This document shows, in pieces, positions 60,741 through 64,000 of a stretch of DNA of 64,000 bases. Position 1 is the stretch's first letter. Every line of letters begins with the position of its first letter. The translations under genes and the position numbers were made by a program. The notes under the pieces were generated by a model. That model saw nothing but the letters and a program-made list of their open reading frames with translations, made no database searches and had not been told where the DNA came from. Origin of the DNA: Lithospermum erythrorhizon (lineage: Eukaryota > Streptophyta > Magnoliopsida > Boraginales > Boraginaceae); NCBI GenBank assembly GCA_019722365.1, contig JADFUC010000991.1, positions 62,001 to 126,000 on the forward strand. The letters run 5' to 3'.

Positions 60741-63104
60741 TGAATTAAATCTTGGGGAGTTGAGGACTTCTTTTATCTTAAAGGAGCAATACAAGTAGTT
60801 TCACTCATTTTACAATTTAAGCATGTTAACTTTAATTGATTTTACTAATGTTCGTGTTATGTAGCCAAACTAATTAATTAAAATTCTTAAATTTAAAGTA
60901 ACATGAACCTAGAAGAGTAGTAGAGTCCATTTCCATTTACTTGTATCAATTTATTCAAGGGGGTCCCTGAGTTTACTTAGTACTATGATCATCCAATCGA
61001 GAAAAGAAAATGGTTCAAATCAGAAGATGAATATAGTTCACTAATAAGAGTTCAATTCGTCTTTTTCGTTCCTAATTTGTACTTTGTATCATTTTATTTC
61101 CCTTCCACCTAACGATCAACAATAATGTCGGATTTTGCTCATGTGCTAACACTCATTACGACGCTTCACTCGCGTTAACTTTCGTGAAATATCAATTAAT
61201 CGATCATTGTGAAATTTTGGTCGGGATTGATAGAATAGCAAATAGGTGATTCAAGAGAGGAAAAAATCGCAATCAATTATGAAATGTACTCCAACTTATT
61301 GGGAGTCCAGAACTATTTTTTGTTATTACATATGCAAATCGTCTAGAGAAACAGAAAACATCAATGTATAAAATGGATGAAACGCAATTCTGAACATCTT
61401 CATGCCAAGAATCAGCCAAGAAGCATTAATCACAGCCCTATATCAAGAAAAGAGAGAAACTTTCACAAGTCAAAATACAAGTAGAAATGGAGCCTGAGTG
61501 ATTCCAAATACTACGCATTCAAATGACATTCAAAGCAAGGAAAAAGGTGATGCGCAGAAACAACAAAGAGGTTTATTCTTGGGGTCACTCAACAATAACA
61601 ATTATTCAAATCAAAGGATATGGTTAACGTCAAAACTCATGATTGACAGAATGATAAAAATACATTTAACCATGATGGATGAGAGAAATATCTCGTCTGT
61701 TTGAGCAAGGCTCACAAACTTCAATATGGACAGCGAGATCAAACATTTCTAACTCACTCATGGTCCCAAATTAAACTCAGCAAACTCGATAATCCCATCA
61801 CTTAATACCTACTGAAATTTAAAGCTGGGAACCAAAATAGATAATAAAACTTATAGTTCTTCTCTTGGTGCTCTACTTAACATTCTCCTAGATTGGATGC
61901 ACAGAGACTTCGCCATACCTCCAGGTAATCATCAAAAGTCATCAATGGAATCTGAGTGAATACCATGAATTAGTAATATGAGTGAATACCATGCATTGAA
62001 ATGACTTTATGATCTTCATAATGCAGAAACAAGGATTTTTTGTAACACTCTACTCTACCTAAATGGAATCAATTTTTGAGTATGCTAGACACAATGAACT
62101 TACACAACGAATATCTAACACTACACTATTCATAATATTTACAATTAGAGTATCAGTGAAGCACAAAAAGAGAGTTAATGGTGTAAATCTTATCCAGCAA
62201 ACAATTATCAAAGATATCTACTGGCCATAGAGCTTGAATCTACCACTCTTATTGATAAATTTAATTTGCTAGAATTTTCAAAGCGAAGGTAAGCAGCAAA
62301 AGAGAATTCTGCATTACACTATGACCCTACAAGGCATCCAACAAATTTTTACCAATGAGTTCTAGCACTAATGATCTTTAGCTCATACAGTAGAAAATAT
62401 CCTAACTGTATTGTGTCTCATAGTAACCTGATAAACTATGGCCTTTTTGTGACCTGACATCAGCAAAAAGTTTCCTTCACCAACATATTGGCACTTGACA
62501 GAAATTATAATGACAGTTTCACATCTCTTTACATCTTAAGCATGCTCTTCATCTATCCTCGTAAAGACCTACAAGACGAAAATATACAGTTCTTTACCTT
62601 AAGAAACTTACAAAGGTCAATACAATACCAAAACAGACGCAAAAAAGGCATAACCTACAAAAGGAAAAAATTGAAAAGCAATGTGTCTAGACAGTTTTAT
62701 GACATGGAACCACTATAATAGAGCTTCCTACCAAAACTGGGAGAGTCCTTTTTCCCAACAATGATCTGTCTGTCGTACATAATTTCCAAACCACTAGCCT
62801 ACGTATAAATTATGGTTGTTCTTCTGTTGAATTTTTTTTATTTTTATGCATTTTCTATCTCCTTTTTATGTGGAAGCTGCATAACAGATTGACAAATGAA
62901 ACACTTCACAGACTTTAAGTTCAACAGAATCTTCCTAACCTAAATTCTATGCAATACATAAACAATGATACTTCTACGAAAAACAACTCACAGAAGAAAA
63001 ACACGCTTGTCAGAAATTAAAGATTCAATCTGTGATTCACACATTCATAAATCAAAGAGAATCAAAACATAGAGTAGATAAAGCAACAAAAGAGGCAAGT
63101 AGAT
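60741..63104. other. Intergenic or intron/3' part of the minus-strand gene
   Basis: No exon can be read with confidence. The NOXY2/NFD6-like gene on minus runs in this direction, so later exons or its 3' UTR may lie here; a possible acceptor and frame near 61920-61870 on minus could not be tied to the family. Confidence 0.4.
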
Positions 63105-63472
63105 ATTCCCACCATCCCTAAAAGATTGCCCAACTTTGCGATGTTGATAGTTAAAGGTTTAACATTTCAAGTCAAATACTTCTATAAATAGTGTAAAATA
63201 TTACTACGTAGTTAAAAAATACTAAATCATTTAAAAAGACGGTAAACTTTCTTTTTCAACGCTCCAAATTAACAAACTTTTTCAACGCTCCAAATATTGG
63301 TATTTGAATCGAAATGATCATATTAATAATAAAATAAGTGTAAGTGCTATCTTTTAATATACTTTTCACCCACAAGCATACATCATATACACAAATGTTT
63401 GAGTTCAAGATTAAAAAAGTCCACCATAAAAAATTCAAAACTAGACATTTCTTTTGAGATGGAGGGAGCATA
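63105..63472. mobile_element. Stowaway-like MITE
   Basis: The left end 'ttcccaccatccctaaaag' and the reversed right end 'tatgctccctccatctcaaa' form imperfect inverted repeats. Inside, 'ctttttcaacgctccaaat' is duplicated in tandem near 63252-63295. Confidence 0.6.
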
Positions 63473-63689
63473 TCAATTGGATATTGGATAGTAGTATTTC
63501 CATAATAATTTTGATAAAAACCAAAATCATGTGTCAATTAAGACCGCGGAGTTTGTTACATTTAACCATTCTAAATAAAACTTGAAGATCTTAAATCAAG
63601 CTTCGACAATGGCTTATGGATGTACTAACGATCAAATGAATTAAGTGTAGCAATACACAGCTCGAGTGCGTAAATGGTGAATTGTATAC

Positions 63690-63811
63690 CTTCAATAGAC
63701 CAACCATAGCCCCGAGGCGCCACAGAGAGCATTGAATTGAGCAATGCCGAAGCCGTTGCAGTGTGATAAGGAAGCATTGATGGCACCGCACAGCTCATCT
63801 CCACCGGCGAC
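63690..63811 (-). CDS. NOXY2/NFD6-like mitochondrial protein, one internal exon (partial gene)
   Basis: The minus strand has an acceptor 'ttgtgtag' ending at 63812, an open exon of 122 nt and a donor 'gaag|gtatac' at 63690/63689. It encodes [20 protein letters not shown], then [18 protein letters not shown] and IEG. This is the conserved core of small plant proteins such as NUCLEAR FUSION DEFECTIVE 6 and NONRESPONDING TO OXYLIPINS 2, located in mitochondria and linked to polar-nuclei fusion and oxylipin signalling. The first exon with the targeting peptide lies beyond the window's right end. If the donor is not used, the frame runs to a stop at 63625, adding about 22 residues. Downstream exons were not found. 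The family call is strong for this exon; which paralogue it is cannot be told. Confidence 0.8.
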
Positions 63812-63841
63812 CTACACAATCAAAGAAGCAATCAAACCCAA

Positions 63842-64000
63842 ATACTCCCTCTATCAAAAAAAGATTGTCAAGTTTGATTTTCAATAGTCAAAATTAACAA
63901 TCCCAACCGCCTTACTTAATTCGCATAACTTCGATTCAAATCAAATTTAATACCTCCATTTCAATTTAATTGGGAGGTTTGACTTAACAATTAAAATTAA
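63842..64000. mobile_element. Stowaway-like MITE, partial at the window edge
   Basis: 'tactccctctatcaaaaaaag' is a typical Stowaway terminus; the other end may be beyond 64000 or may be 'aattgggaggt' near 63968. It would lie in the intron between the first and second NOXY2/NFD6-like exons. Confidence 0.5.

Overview
This window looks like nuclear DNA of a dicotyledonous flowering plant. It is AT-rich, its genes are split by GT-AG introns, TATA boxes precede the gene starts, and there are many plant-type LTR retrotransposons, tRNA-derived SINEs and Stowaway-like MITEs. Genes are sparse; most of the 64 kb is decayed repeat. No operons, CRISPR arrays, tRNA or rRNA genes were seen.

Genes that look intact or partly visible: (1) RPA49, the A49-like subunit of RNA polymerase I, four coding exons on + at 9957-12379, with a leader intron that carries a MITE; (2) an E6-like secreted, Asn-rich protein, a single exon on + at 30521-31120; (3) a dormancy-associated/auxin-repressed (DRM1/ARP) gene, three exons on - at 40542-39403, with an in-frame stop in exon 1; (4) an unrecognised single-exon protein on + at 60216-60740; (5) one internal exon of a NOXY2/NFD6-like mitochondrial protein on - at 63811-63690, whose 5' part lies beyond the window.

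Gene relics: a DMP (DUF679) membrane-protein 3' end split by an insertion (5968-6685); a decayed copy of RPA49 coding exon 1 (16443-16690), about 4 kb downstream of the real gene; a lone exon-like C-terminus of unknown family (28573-28460, -); and the 3' end of a SKIP19-like F-box/LRR gene (58164-58619).

Layout: 0-1.85 kb is the 5' LTR and leader of a Ty1/copia element. 1.85-9.4 kb is intergenic with small tandem repeats, the DMP relic and hAT-like pieces. 9.4-12.5 kb is RPA49. 12.5-16.4 kb is intergenic with MITEs and a G-rich tract. 16.4-22.4 kb holds the RPA49 relic, a complete TRIM element with a perfect target-site duplication, and a copia-type LTR. 22.4-31.2 kb holds a duplicated E6 upstream region (one copy carries three SINE-like insertions and a Ty3/gypsy-like LTR block) and then the E6 gene. 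31-37.5 kb is a mosaic of gypsy-like LTR sequence, a probable solo copia LTR and an unexplained ORF cluster behind a TATA box. 37.5-40.6 kb has a SINE with perfect 9-bp flanks, a MITE and the DRM1 gene. 42.4-51.3 kb is one nearly full-length but decayed Ty1/copia element on the minus strand. 51.3-58 kb is gypsy-like and unclassified repeat. 58-64 kb is the SKIP19 relic, the unknown gene, more MITEs and the NOXY2/NFD6 exon.

The genes serve unrelated cell functions (rRNA transcription, cell wall, dormancy/auxin response, mitochondria), so nothing suggests a gene cluster. What stands out is genome dynamics: local duplications and paired empty/filled insertion sites that let insertions be recognised inside one window. 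I did not find a clearly new biological system.
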